NCBI GenBank assembly: GCA_964235705.1
Contig: CAXSDP010000001.1
Coordinates: forward strand, 83,120-147,119
Length of the DNA stretch: 64,000 nt
Direction: 5' to 3'
DNA from: RH-AL1 sp964235705
Lineage (GTDB): Bacteria; Pseudomonadota; Alphaproteobacteria; Rhizobiales; Beijerinckiaceae
The notes under the pieces were generated by a model that was given only the letters and a program-made list of their open reading frames with translations, did no database searches and was not told the DNA's origin. Positions 50,694 to 61,141 of this stretch are shown in pieces. The stretch's first letter is position 1, and every line of letters begins with the position of its first letter. A program made the translations under genes and the position numbers.

Positions 50694-52937
50694 TCAAGCC
50701 GTTTCGATTTCCGCCGGAGCGGCGTCTGCGGGAACGACGTCCAGGGACGCCTCGCGATTGGGGAAGTGAAGGTGGACGCGCGCGCCTTGCCCGCCCGGCG
50801 CGTCGAGCAGGTCGAGCCCGCCGCCGTGATCCTCCAAGATCTTCGCGACGATGGCCAGCCCGAGGCCCGTACCTTCCGCCCGGGTCGTCATGTAGGGCTC
50901 GAGCAGGCGCTGGCGTTGCTCCTTGGGGAAGCCCTTGCCGTTGTCGATGACGTCGATGTCGATCGTGGTGCCGACGCTGAGCTTGACCGTGACGCGGCCG
51001 GCGAAATCCTGCGGCTCGCGGGCGGCGATGCCTTCGGTGGCGTTCTTGACGATGTTGGTCAAGGCCTGGGAAATCAGGCGTCTGTCGAAGCGGATGTGGA
51101 CGGCCTGTTCGGGGAGCGCGAGGTCGAACGCGATCTCCGCGTGGGCAACCCGCATCAGGAAGACCACGCGGCGAACGCATTCGGACAGGTCGTCCTTGTC
51201 GAGCGTGGCCTTCGGCATGCGGGCGAAGGAGGAGAACTCGTCGACCATGCGTTTGATGTCGTCGACCTGGCGCACGATCGTGTCGGTGCACTGGTCGAAG
51301 ATCTCCTTGTCGACGGTGATGAGCTTGCCGTACTTGCGCTTGATCCGCTCGGCGGACAGCTGGATCGGGGTCAGGGGGTTCTTGATCTCGTGGGCGATGC
51401 GGCGGGCGACGTCGCCCCAGGCGGCGGCGCGCTGGGCGTCCAGCACGTCGGTGATGTCGTCGAGCGTCACCACGACGCTCTTGTCGGCCTTGACCGAGGG
51501 CTCGCTCGTCACCCGCACGTTGTACAGCCTGTCACGACCCTCGCGCGAGAGCTGCACCTGACCCTGGACCAAACGGTGCTGGCTCGAGCGCGCCTCGGCG
51601 AGCGTCGCGGCGATTTCGGGGAACACGCCCTCCGCGCTGCGCCCGATCATCGTCTCCGCCGTGCCGACGCCCGACGCGGTCAGATGCTCGGCCGACGGGT
51701 TGAGGGTCGTGATCTTGCCAGCCGGGTCGACGCCGATGACCGCGACCGGCACGCCCGACAGCACCGCCTCGGTGAAGATGCGCCGCTCGTCGATGAGCGT
51801 GCTCGCGGCCACCAGCCGGTTCTGCTGGAGGCGCAGCTCCGCCGTCATCTTGTTGAAGGTTTCGCCCAGGTGGGCGAGGTCGCCCTCGGAACGGTCCACC
51901 TGGACCTGGGTGAAGAGGTTTCCGGACGCGACCTGGTCGGTCGCGCTGATGAGGCGCCTGATCGGATCGACGAGGCGGTTGGCGAAGGACAGGCCGAGCC
52001 ACGTCGCCGAGAGCAGCATGATGAGCGCGATGGACACGTACATGGTCGCGAAGGCGATCGAGATGGACGTGCGATGGCGGTCGAAAGCATCGTAGCGCAC
52101 CACGAGCTGCTGGGCCTGCTTGGGGAAGTCGACGGAGAAGGTGTCGACCGGCCGCGCCGTGTAAAGGTAGGTGTCGGGGAACAGCCCGACCGGCCGCAGG
52201 GCGACGAAGGTGCGCTCGCCGTCGAGCAGCAGGCAGAGCGGCTCGTTCTTCTTGGCGTCGGCGAAATCCTGTGGCGAGGGCTTGACGATCGCCGTGCCCA
52301 GCGTGCCCAGCGCGTTGTCGACCTTGGCGCGCTCGATCATCGTGCCGTCGGGTTTCAGGAGCGCGGCGGCGCTGAAGCCGAGGAATTTGGCGCGCGAGGC
52401 GAAATAATCCCGCAGGATCGCCCGGTCGGCGGTGAGGAACGCCTTGGCGCTGTCGAGGTCTTGCGCGGTCAGCCGCGTTTCCTGCAGGAGCGACCGGCAT
52501 TGCGCCTCCCGGTACAGTGTCGCGGCCTGGATCGTGTTCTGCACGAAGCCGCGCACGTCCTGCATGAAGGCCGGGTTGAGGCTGCGGTCGAGCGTGATGG
52601 AGCCGACCAGCGCCATCAGGATGACCGGCACCGACGCGATGATGGAGAACAGCCCGACGATGCGCATGTGCAATCGGGCCCCGGCGGCCCCCGCGCGCCA
52701 GGACACCAGCAGCGCCAAACCTTCCAGCACCACCAGGAGGGCGAGCGCGAGGATGGTGACGATGTTGGCGATGAACAGGCCGAGCACGACGGACGGGGTC
52801 GTGCGAACGGGCGTGTAGTCGGAGAAGATCAGGAAGCTCGTGGTCGCGACGGACAAGGCGAGGACGACGGCCACGGGTCCGAAGCGCGCGAGCATCCTGC
52901 GCGATCGGGCGACGGCGTCGGTCTTCAATGCTGTCAT
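50694..52937 (-). CDS. ntrY: Sensor histidine kinase NtrY
   Basis: NtrY is the membrane kinase for NtrX, linked to nitrogen and redox signalling. The 747-aa product has several N-terminal TM segments (~15-110), a periplasmic sensor part, a further TM (~285-305), a HAMP domain, a PAS domain (~385-490), the H-box ARRIAHEIKNPLTPIQLSAE and the HATPase domain with NIVKNATEG, DNGKGFP and GTGLGLAI. All catalytic boxes are present. The start at ATG 52937 gives a basic N-terminus before TM1. Confidence 0.95.
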   Translation of the reverse strand: MTALKTDAVARSRRMLARFGPVAVVLALSVATTSFLIFSDYTPVRTTPSVVLGLFIANIVTILALALLVVLEGLALLVSWRAGAAGARLHMRIVGLFSIIASVPVILMALVGSITLDRSLNPAFMQDVRGFVQNTIQAATLYREAQCRSLLQETRLTAQDLDSAKAFLTADRAILRDYFASRAKFLGFSAAALLKPDGTMIERAKVDNALGTLGTAIVKPSPQDFADAKKNEPLCLLLDGERTFVALRPVGLFPDTYLYTARPVDTFSVDFPKQAQQLVVRYDAFDRHRTSISIAFATMYVSIALIMLLSATWLGLSFANRLVDPIRRLISATDQVASGNLFTQVQVDRSEGDLAHLGETFNKMTAELRLQQNRLVAASTLIDERRIFTEAVLSGVPVAVIGVDPAGKITTLNPSAEHLTASGVGTAETMIGRSAEGVFPEIAATLAEARSSQHRLVQGQVQLSREGRDRLYNVRVTSEPSVKADKSVVVTLDDITDVLDAQRAAAWGDVARRIAHEIKNPLTPIQLSAERIKRKYGKLITVDKEIFDQCTDTIVRQVDDIKRMVDEFSSFARMPKATLDKDDLSECVRRVVFLMRVAHAEIAFDLALPEQAVHIRFDRRLISQALTNIVKNATEGIAAREPQDFAGRVTVKLSVGTTIDIDVIDNGKGFPKEQRQRLLEPYMTTRAEGTGLGLAIVAKILEDHGGGLDLLDAPGGQGARVHLHFPNREASLDVVPADAAPAEIETA

Positions 52938-53165
52938 GCTCGACGAATATCCGCGCGTTCCCGAACCGGTGGAAAGGAGGAGGAAAGACGAGGGGAAGGC
53001 CCGCGCCGATCAGCCTCATGACTCGCCTGGTCGGTCCGGTGAAGCTAGCACCACTGTTGCAGGATTACGCCCTTTCGACGGCGTCACCGTGAGAGAGAAG
53101 GCCGGGGGCGTCGTTCCCGCGGCGTCGCGTTGGCCTGTCCGGGCACGGCGGCGCGCGGGCCGGTG

Positions 53166-54647
<1,482 letters not shown>

Positions 54648-54671
54648 GTCGCGTTCGCGACATCCTTGGTT

Positions 54672-55865
54672 CTAGCGCGTGCGACCGGTCGGCTCGCTCG
54701 ACCCGCCGTCACGCGGCGCGTGCATGGGCATCAACACCTTGAACGTCGTCTTGGACACGTGGCAGTCGCACTCGACGATGCCCCCGTGATCCCCGATGAT
54801 CTTCGCGATCAGAGCAAGACCGAGGCCAGTTCCGGTCGCCTTGGTCGTGACGAACGGCTCGAACAGGCGCGGCATCAGGTCGGGCGCGATGCCGGGGCCG
54901 TTGTCGCGCACGCAGAACTCGAGGGGAAGGCTGACCGGCTTGGGCGAGCCGTTGACCTTGAGGCGCACGCCCGGCCGGTACGAGGTCCGCAGCTCGATCT
55001 CGCCATCGACCCCGTCGGGCCCGATCGACTCGGCGGCGTTCTTCACCAGGTTCAGGAAGACCTGGATCAGCTGGTCGCGGCTGCCGAGAACGGGCGGCAG
55101 CGAGGGATCGTAGACCTCCTTGAACCGGATGTGCCGGGCGAAACCGGCCTGCGCGACCTTCTTCACGTGGTCGAGGACGGCGTGGATGTTGACCGCGTCG
55201 AAGTCCTCCTCCGGACCGCTGGAGAACGGCTTCATGCGGTCGACGAGTTTCACGATGCGGTCGGTCTCGTCGCAGATCAACTGGGTCAAGGTGCGATCAT
55301 CGTCGCTGGCCTCGGCCTCCAGCAGCTGCGCCGCCCCGCGGATCCCCGAGAGCGGGTTCTTGATCTCGTGCGCCAGCATGGACGCCATGGCCGACACGGA
55401 GCGGGCGGCGCCGCGCTGCTCGTGCTGGCGGTCGAGCTTCTCGGCGATCGAGCGTTCGCGCAGCATCACCACCATCGTGTCGCTGCTGGGAGCCAGCGGC
55501 GTGACGAAGATGTCGACCAGCCGTTCGACGCCGAGGCGCGGCAATCCGAGGTCCACGCGGTACTCGTTGATGGCGCCCCCCTCCTGGCGGATCTGCTCGA
55601 CCAGGGACAGCAGCGAGGATCCGACGGGGAGCAACCTCTTGAGATGCTGTCGCCGCGGCGCGGTGAGGCTGGTGCCGAAGAAGGTTTCGGCCGCGGGGTT
55701 GGCGCTCTCGATGATCCCGCCCGGGTCGACGGTGAAGACGGGGAGCGGCAGCGCGTCCAGCACGTGGAGCGCCCCCAGGCCCTGGACGATGCTGGCGTCG
55801 GTCGGCTCCTCGGTCACTTTGCCGATGGTCCTCGAAAGCAGGCGGAACGAACGACGGGTTGTCAT
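54672..55865 (-). CDS. ntrB: Nitrogen regulation histidine kinase NtrB
   Basis: NtrB is the cytosolic kinase/phosphatase for NtrC, controlled by PII. The 397-aa product has an N-terminal PAS domain (ALPLPVFTVDPGGIIESANPA), the H-box MLAHEIKNPLSGIRGAAQLL, and the HATPase domain with NLVKNAAES, DNGPGI and GTGLGLALI. ATG 55865 overlaps the dusB stop (ATGA). A long open frame continues upstream through dusB in another frame but is not the gene. Confidence 0.95.
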   Translation of the reverse strand: MTTRRSFRLLSRTIGKVTEEPTDASIVQGLGALHVLDALPLPVFTVDPGGIIESANPAAETFFGTSLTAPRRQHLKRLLPVGSSLLSLVEQIRQEGGAINEYRVDLGLPRLGVERLVDIFVTPLAPSSDTMVVMLRERSIAEKLDRQHEQRGAARSVSAMASMLAHEIKNPLSGIRGAAQLLEAEASDDDRTLTQLICDETDRIVKLVDRMKPFSSGPEEDFDAVNIHAVLDHVKKVAQAGFARHIRFKEVYDPSLPPVLGSRDQLIQVFLNLVKNAAESIGPDGVDGEIELRTSYRPGVRLKVNGSPKPVSLPLEFCVRDNGPGIAPDLMPRLFEPFVTTKATGTGLGLALIAKIIGDHGGIVECDCHVSKTTFKVLMPMHAPRDGGSSEPTGRTR

Positions 55866-56890
55866 GCCGCGCGCGCGCCGCCGAAGGCCGGGGCGTCGCG
55901 CTCGAACACGGCGGCCAAGAGACGCGGAACCTGCCGGTGGTCGTCCGCCGTCACCAGGGCGCGGTGGAGGGGATCGTGCGAGGCGACGCCGGCGTGGAGG
56001 GCGTAACCCGCGAGGTGTTTGCGGGCGTGACGCACGCCCTGCCCCGGGCCGTAAAGGGAGAGGAGCGTCTCGTAATGCGTGATCGCCGCGTCGCGTCGCT
56101 GACCGGCCGACGGCCCGGCGTCGCACGGCCCGGCCTCCCCCGACCCGTTGGCGAGCGCGCGCGCGACCTGGCCGACGAGCCAGGGCCGGCCGACGGCGGC
56201 GCGGCCGATCATGATCGCCGCCGCACCCGAACGGGCGAGCATGGTACGGGCGTCGGAGGCGTCGGCACAGTCGCCGTTGGCGACGACGGGTATCGCGACG
56301 GCGTCGACCACCGCCCGGATCGCCGCCCAATCGGCGCGCCCCTTGTAGAACTGACAACGGGTCCGGCCGTGGACTGTGACCATCGCCACCCCTTCCGCCT
56401 CTGCCCGACGCGCCAAGGCGGCGGCGCTCAAGTTCGTCCCATCCCAGCCCAGTCGCATCTTGACGAAGACGGGTACCGCGACGGCTCCGATCGCCGCGCG
56501 GATCAGGGCGGTCGCGCGGTCGAGGTCGCGCATCAGGGCCGATCCGGCCTGCCCCCCGACCACGGCCTTGGCCGGGCATCCCATGTTGATGTCGATCGCC
56601 GCCGCGCCCTGCGCCTCGGCGAGGCGGGCGGCTTCCGCCACGCGCGCCGGCACGCAGCCGGCGATCTGCACGACGTGGCAGGCGATGCCCGCCCCGTCCG
56701 CCCGGACCCGGCACGCCGCCTCGCCCGCCGTGTAGTGATCGCTGTCCACCATCTCCGACACGACACCGCTCGCGCCAAAATTTTGGGCAGAGCGACGCAT
56801 GCCGACGTCCGTGATCCCCGACATCGGAGCCAAGAGGACGGGAGGGCCGCCGAGCCGCGCCGTGCCTAGGACATGTGCAACGATAGACAT
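55862..56890 (-). CDS. dusB: tRNA dihydrouridine synthase DusB
   Basis: DusB (NifR3 in rhizobia) reduces uridine in the D-loop of tRNAs using FMN. The 342-aa product has LLAPMSGITDVGMRRSA, DINMGCPAKAVVGG with the catalytic Cys, FVKMRLGW, VHGRTRCQFYKGRADW and GRAAVGRPWL. ATG 56890 gives MSIVAHVLGTARLGGPPV. It is the promoter-proximal gene of the dusB-ntrB-ntrC-ntrY-ntrX run, as in other alphaproteobacteria, and is divergent from ispDF. Confidence 0.95.
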   Translation of the reverse strand: MSIVAHVLGTARLGGPPVLLAPMSGITDVGMRRSAQNFGASGVVSEMVDSDHYTAGEAACRVRADGAGIACHVVQIAGCVPARVAEAARLAEAQGAAAIDINMGCPAKAVVGGQAGSALMRDLDRATALIRAAIGAVAVPVFVKMRLGWDGTNLSAAALARRAEAEGVAMVTVHGRTRCQFYKGRADWAAIRAVVDAVAIPVVANGDCADASDARTMLARSGAAAIMIGRAAVGRPWLVGQVARALANGSGEAGPCDAGPSAGQRRDAAITHYETLLSLYGPGQGVRHARKHLAGYALHAGVASHDPLHRALVTADDHRQVPRLLAAVFERDAPAFGGARAA

Positions 56891-57077
56891 GCCCACAACG
56901 TAATCAGTTTGCGTGGAACTGCAACTTAAATCAAATTCGAGCACGTTCGCCCACGTGGCCGCGCGCGAGGCCGCGCGACCGTGTTCGATGCCATTCACGA
57001 AAGGCGACTTGACAGGGCCGGCTTCCGCTGGTGGTCAACACCGCGATGCCCTCGCACGATCCGATGCCTTCGATCCC
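56891..57077. promoter_or_regulatory. Divergent promoter region dusB-ntr / ispDF
   Basis: This 187-bp region drives the ntr cluster on one side and ispDF on the other. 56898-56942 is AT-rich for this genome (GTAATCAG, AACTTAAATCAAATTC) and is the likely promoter core. I cannot assign boxes securely. Confidence 0.35.
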
Positions 57078-58307
57078 ATGACAGATCCTTCGTCCTCGTC
57101 AGCCGGTCGGCCCGGGTCAACGGTGATCCTCGTCGTCGCCGCCGGGCGGGGGACGCGGGTCGGGACCGCGATGCCGAAGCAGTACCTTCCCCTCGCGGGC
57201 GCGCCGTTGCTCGCGCACACGTTGCGACGACTGCTGGCCGCCGACCGCGATGCCGGCGTGCTGGTGGTCATCCACCCGGACGATCAAGACTTCTACGAGC
57301 GATGCGTGGCGGCGCTCCCGGCGCCAGCGGCGTCGCGGATGTTGCCGGCCGTGAACGGCGGCCTCACGCGCCAGGAAAGCGTGCGCGCCGGCCTCGACGC
57401 CCTCATGGCGCTCGACGCCCCCCCCGACCTCGTCCTCGTGCACGACGGCGCGCGCTTGTTCCCCACACCCGGCCTGATCGCACGCGCCAAGGCGGCGGCG
57501 GCGCGCACCGGCGCCGCCGTACCCGGCATCCCCGTCACCGACACGGTCAAGGAGGTCGACGCGACCGGGCGCGTCGTCGCCACGCCGTCTCGCGCGCGGC
57601 TGCGGAGCGTGCAGACGCCGCAGGCCTTCGGGTTGCGGATGCTTCACGCCGCCCACGTCGCGGCGGCCGCGGCCGGCGCGAGCGAATTGACGGACGACGC
57701 GGCGGTCGCAGAATGGGCGGGGCATGCCGTCCACGTCTTCGAAGGAGATCCCGGCAACATGAAAGTCACTGGACCCGACGACATCGCGACCGCCGAGGCC
57801 CGCCTCATCCGCGAGTGTCCGGACGTGCGGATGGGCCAAGGCTACGACGTCCACGCCTTCGGGCCCGGCGACCACGTGTGGCTCGGTGGGTTCAAGGTCC
57901 CGCACGGCAAGGGGCTGGTCGGCCATTCCGACGCCGACGTGCTCAGCCATGCCATCACCGACGCGATCTACGGGGCCCTCGGCGACGGCGACATCGGCAG
58001 TCACTTCCCGCCCTCCGATCCCCAGTGGAAGGGCGCCGATTCGACGATCTTCCTCAAGGCCGCCGCCGACGCGGTGCGGCGACGCGGGGGCATGATCGCC
58101 CACATCGACGCGACGGTCGTCTGCGAAACGCCGAAGGTCGGTCCGCACCGCGACGCCATCCGAAGCCGCATCGCCGAAGTCGTGGACCTGCCGCTCGACC
58201 GGGTGGCCGTGAAGGCGACCACCTCCGAGCGGTTGGGCTTCACCGGCCGCGAGGAAGGCATCGCGACGCTCGCCATCGCCACCATCCGCCTGCCGGTGCC
58301 GGCGTGA
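57078..58307 (+). CDS. ispDF: Bifunctional IspD/IspF enzyme
   Basis: The fusion catalyses two steps of the MEP isoprenoid pathway: CDP-ME synthesis (IspD, ~15-240) and cyclisation to MEcPP (IspF, ~250-409). IspD motifs are VAAGRGTRVG, MPKQYLPLAG, VHDGARLF and TDDAAVAEWAG; IspF motifs are GQGYDVHAF, LVGHSDADVLSHAITDA, IGSHFPPSDPQWKGADS and TTSERLGFTGREEG. This fusion is typical of alphaproteobacteria. ATG 57078 is the start. The stop overlaps cinA (GTGA). Confidence 0.96.
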   Translation: MTDPSSSSAGRPGSTVILVVAAGRGTRVGTAMPKQYLPLAGAPLLAHTLRRLLAADRDAGVLVVIHPDDQDFYERCVAALPAPAASRMLPAVNGGLTRQESVRAGLDALMALDAPPDLVLVHDGARLFPTPGLIARAKAAAARTGAAVPGIPVTDTVKEVDATGRVVATPSRARLRSVQTPQAFGLRMLHAAHVAAAAAGASELTDDAAVAEWAGHAVHVFEGDPGNMKVTGPDDIATAEARLIRECPDVRMGQGYDVHAFGPGDHVWLGGFKVPHGKGLVGHSDADVLSHAITDAIYGALGDGDIGSHFPPSDPQWKGADSTIFLKAAADAVRRRGGMIAHIDATVVCETPKVGPHRDAIRSRIAEVVDLPLDRVAVKATTSERLGFTGREEGIATLAIATIRLPVPA

Positions 58308-58795
58308 TCGGCCCCGAGACCGTCGCCGAGGCGGAGGCGATCCTCGCGCTGTTCAAGCAGTGCGGGTTGAAGGTCGCCACGGCGGAGTCCTGCACCGGCG
58401 GCCTGCTCGCCGCCGCCCTGACGGAGATCGCGGGATCGAGCGTCGTCTTCGAGCGCGGCTTCGTCACCTACACCAACGTCGCCAAGAGCCAATCCCTCGG
58501 CGTCCCGCACGCGCTCCTCAACAGTTTCGGCGCGGTGAGCGCGGAGGTGGCCGGCGCGATGGCCGAGGGTGCGCTGGCGCGCTCGAACGCCGACGTCGCG
58601 GTGTCCATCACCGGCGTCGCCGGACCCGGCGGCGGATCGGACGCGAAGCCGGTCGGCCTCGTCCATTTCGGCCTCGCGCGCGAGCACATGAGGACGGTGA
58701 CGATCGAGCGGCGGTTCGGCGAGCTGGGGCGCGCCGGCGTGCGCGAAGCCTCCGTCAACGTCGCCCTGATGCTGCTACGTCAGGCGGCCGGCTGA
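58304..58795 (+). CDS. CinA-family nicotinamide-nucleotide amidohydrolase
   Basis: This 163-aa protein is a stand-alone C-terminal CinA domain (PncC type), which deamidates nicotinamide mononucleotide in NAD salvage. Motifs are TAESCTGGLLAAALTEIAGSS, FVTYTN and SITGVAGPGGGSDAKPVGLVH. The start is GTG 58304 in a GTGA overlap with ispDF, so the two are coupled. Its last 21 bp overlap the convergent ratA-like gene. Confidence 0.93.
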   Translation: MIGPETVAEAEAILALFKQCGLKVATAESCTGGLLAAALTEIAGSSVVFERGFVTYTNVAKSQSLGVPHALLNSFGAVSAEVAGAMAEGALARSNADVAVSITGVAGPGGGSDAKPVGLVHFGLAREHMRTVTIERRFGELGRAGVREASVNVALMLLRQAAG

Positions 58796-59284
58796 CGGGT
58801 GGCCGGCCGATGGACGCGGCGTCGACCGGTTGGGGCGCCCGTAGATCTGGTCGGCGCGCTTCTCGAAGGCGGCGGTGAAGCGCCGGAACGCCTGGTCGAA
58901 CATGCCGCCCATCAGCAGGCTGAGCATGCGACTCTTGAACTCGTACTCGATGTTGAAGTCGACGTGCGACCCGACCCCGTTGCGCGTGTCGCGGAACGCC
59001 CAGCTGTTGCGCAGGTAGCGGAACGGCCCGTCGACGTACTCGACGAGGATGTGCTTACCCGGGCGCTCGCACGAGACGCGCGTCTTGAAGGTCTCGCGAA
59101 TCGCCTTGTAGCCGACTTGCATCTCGGCGACGAACACTTGCGTGTCCCCCTCGGCCGAGCGTTCCAGCACCCGCAACGCCGTGCACAGCGGGAGGAATTG
59201 CGGGTAGCTCTCGACGTCGGACACGAGGTCGAACATGTCGGTGGCCGAATGCTGGACGCGGCGGGTCGTGTCGAAGTGGGGCAT
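58775..59284 (-). CDS. Coq10/RatA-like START-domain protein
   Basis: The 169-aa polyketide-cyclase/START-type protein matches the COQ10 / RatA family: HFDTTRRVQHSATDMFDLVSDVESYPQFLPLC, VGYKAIRETFKTRV, DGPFRYLRNSW and FNIEYEFKSRMLSLLMGGMFDQAFRRFTAAFEKRA. Mitochondrial Coq10 binds ubiquinone; in bacteria the role is less certain and the toxin name RatA is questionable for this group. ATG 59284 is preferred over GTG 59293. The C-terminus carries a short duplicated PSAGH-PSAGR. It lies downstream of lipA, as is usual. Confidence 0.9.
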   Translation of the reverse strand: MPHFDTTRRVQHSATDMFDLVSDVESYPQFLPLCTALRVLERSAEGDTQVFVAEMQVGYKAIRETFKTRVSCERPGKHILVEYVDGPFRYLRNSWAFRDTRNGVGSHVDFNIEYEFKSRMLSLLMGGMFDQAFRRFTAAFEKRADQIYGRPNRSTPRPSAGHPSAGRLT

Positions 59285-59377
59285 GGGGGCCACTTACCAC
59301 GGACGCTTCGGGCGGCAACAGCGCCATCGCGTCGCCCCCAGCGTCCTTTCCCTCGTCGCATCCGGGATCGTGCGACC

Positions 59378-60373
59378 TCAGGCGGGACATCGCCCGGCCA
59401 GCTGCGCCTCGCGCGCCGCGCGCAGCCGCGCGAAATCCTCGCCCGCGTGGTGCGAGGAGCGGGTCAGCGGCGAGGCGGAGACGACGAGGAAGCCCTTCGA
59501 CAGGGCGAGGCTTTCCAGTGAACGGAACTCATCGGGCGGCATGAAGCGGATCACCGCGTGGTGCTTGCGGGTCGGCTGGAGGTACTGCCCGACGGTCAGG
59601 AAGTCGACGTCGGCACTGCGTAGGTCGTCCATCAGCTGCAGGATCTCGTGGCGCTCCTCGCCGAGCCCGACCATGATGCCGGACTTGGTGAAGATCGACG
59701 GGTCGAGTTCCTTGACCCGTTGCAGAAGGCGGATCGAGTGGAAATAGCGCGCCCCCGGCCGCACGCTCAGGTACTTGGAGGGCACCGTCTCGAGGTTATG
59801 GTTGAAGACGTCGGGTTTGGCCGCGACCACCACCTCCAGCGCGCCCGGCTTGCGCAGGAAGTCCGGCGTCAGGATCTCGACCGTGGTCTGGGGGCTGCGG
59901 GCGCGGATCGCGCCGATCACTTGCGCGAAATGCTCGGCGCCGCCGTCGGGCAGGTCGTCGCGGTCGACGGAGGTGACGACCACGTGCGCGAGGCCGAGCT
60001 TGCCGACGGCGTCGGCGATGCGGGCCGGCTCGGACGGGTTGAGCGCGCGCGGCATGCCGGTCTTCACGTTGCAGAAGGCGCAGGCCCGCGTGCAGGTGTC
60101 GCCCATGATCATGAAGGTCGCGTGCCGCTTCGACCAGCACTCGCCGATATTGGGGCACCCCGCCTCCTGGCAGACGGTCACCAGCCCGTGCTGCTTGACG
60201 ATGGCGTCGGTGGCGTTGAACTGCGGCGAGCCGGGCGCGCGGACGCGGATCCAGTCCGGCTTCTTCAGCTGCGGCTGGTCGGGCCGATGCGCCTTCTCGG
60301 GATGACGCGGCGCCGCCGGCCGCTCGTCGCCGACCACGTCACCATCAAGCATGCCGTCGCTCAGGACCGTCAA
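59378..60373 (-). CDS. lipA: Lipoyl synthase
   Basis: LipA inserts two sulfurs into octanoyl groups on lipoyl domains, serving the pyruvate dehydrogenase genes upstream. The 331-aa radical-SAM enzyme has the auxiliary-cluster cysteines CQEAGCPNIGEC and the SAM cluster CTRACAFCNV, followed by GLAHVVVTSVDRDDLPDGGA and the C-terminal RSSHHAGE. All six cluster cysteines are visible. An N-terminal extension with HPEKAHRPDQPQLKKPDWIR is typical of alphaproteobacteria. Confidence 0.96.
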   Translation of the reverse strand: MTVLSDGMLDGDVVGDERPAAPRHPEKAHRPDQPQLKKPDWIRVRAPGSPQFNATDAIVKQHGLVTVCQEAGCPNIGECWSKRHATFMIMGDTCTRACAFCNVKTGMPRALNPSEPARIADAVGKLGLAHVVVTSVDRDDLPDGGAEHFAQVIGAIRARSPQTTVEILTPDFLRKPGALEVVVAAKPDVFNHNLETVPSKYLSVRPGARYFHSIRLLQRVKELDPSIFTKSGIMVGLGEERHEILQLMDDLRSADVDFLTVGQYLQPTRKHHAVIRFMPPDEFRSLESLALSKGFLVVSASPLTRSSHHAGEDFARLRAAREAQLAGRCPA

Positions 60374-60448
60374 GCGCCTCGTTCCCTTCGTCTCACGCGT
60401 CCACGTCGATGCGACCGAAGATAGGTATTCCGCGTCCGCGCAACGTCC

Positions 60449-61120
60449 TCACCGCCCAATGTCGCGCGAAAAGGCGTCGTAGCGCGCCAGCAGGTCGGCC
60501 GGATCGCGGTAGATCGCGACGCAGCCAGCCCCGCGCAGGTCGTCCTCCGGGAATCCGCCGCACAGGACGCCGACCGTGCGCAGTCCCACCTTGGCGGCGG
60601 CTTCCGCGTCGTAAGGGGTGTCGCCGATCACGATCGCTTGGGACGGCTCGACGCCGGACAGACGGTCCAAGGCGGCCTGGAAGATGTCGCCGTGCGGCTT
60701 GGAACGCTCGGCGTCGTCGGAGGATGTTTCCTCGGAAACGAGCCCGAGGATGTCCGCCTTGCGCTTGTAGGTTTCCAGCTCCTCGCCCTTGGCCGAAGAG
60801 GCGAGCGCGATCGTCAAGCCGTCCCCGCGCAGCCGCTCGAACAGCGCGCGGACCTGCGGGAACCCTTTGATCCCGTCGAGGAAGTCCGCCTTCAGGATCT
60901 TCGCCCGGCGCGCGTTGATGGCCTCCCCTTCGGCTTCCACCTCGTCGTTCGTCAGGAACATCGGCATCAGCTGGTCGCCCCCCTTGCCGATCTGGCTGCG
61001 CAGGGCGTCGAACGGGATCTCCCGTCCGCTGGCGGCGAAGGCCTGCCGCCAAGCCTCCGCGTGGGCGTCGACGGAGTCGACCAGGGTGCCGTCCACGTCG
61101 AAGATGATGGCCTTGATCAT
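60449..61120 (-). CDS. HAD family phosphatase (phosphoglycolate phosphatase-like)
   Basis: This 223-aa haloacid dehalogenase-type hydrolase has motif I DVDGTLVDS, a helical cap, motif II LASSA, the Lys in SKPHGDIF and motif IV VIGDTPYDAEAA. The resemblance to Gph and beta-phosphoglucomutase-like enzymes does not fix the substrate. It lies between lpd and lipA on the same strand, so it may be co-transcribed with the dehydrogenase genes. ATG 61120 has the usual MIKAIIFDVDGT start. Confidence 0.9.
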   Translation of the reverse strand: MIKAIIFDVDGTLVDSVDAHAEAWRQAFAASGREIPFDALRSQIGKGGDQLMPMFLTNDEVEAEGEAINARRAKILKADFLDGIKGFPQVRALFERLRGDGLTIALASSAKGEELETYKRKADILGLVSEETSSDDAERSKPHGDIFQAALDRLSGVEPSQAIVIGDTPYDAEAAAKVGLRTVGVLCGGFPEDDLRGAGCVAIYRDPADLLARYDAFSRDIGR

Positions 61121-61141
61121 GCGGTTTCCCGATCGCCCAAC

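Noticed and set aside
54672..56714. 680-codon frame that seems to fuse another protein to NtrB
   Set aside because: The upstream part is dusB read out of frame; NtrB starts at ATG 55865 in an ATGA overlap with the dusB stop.
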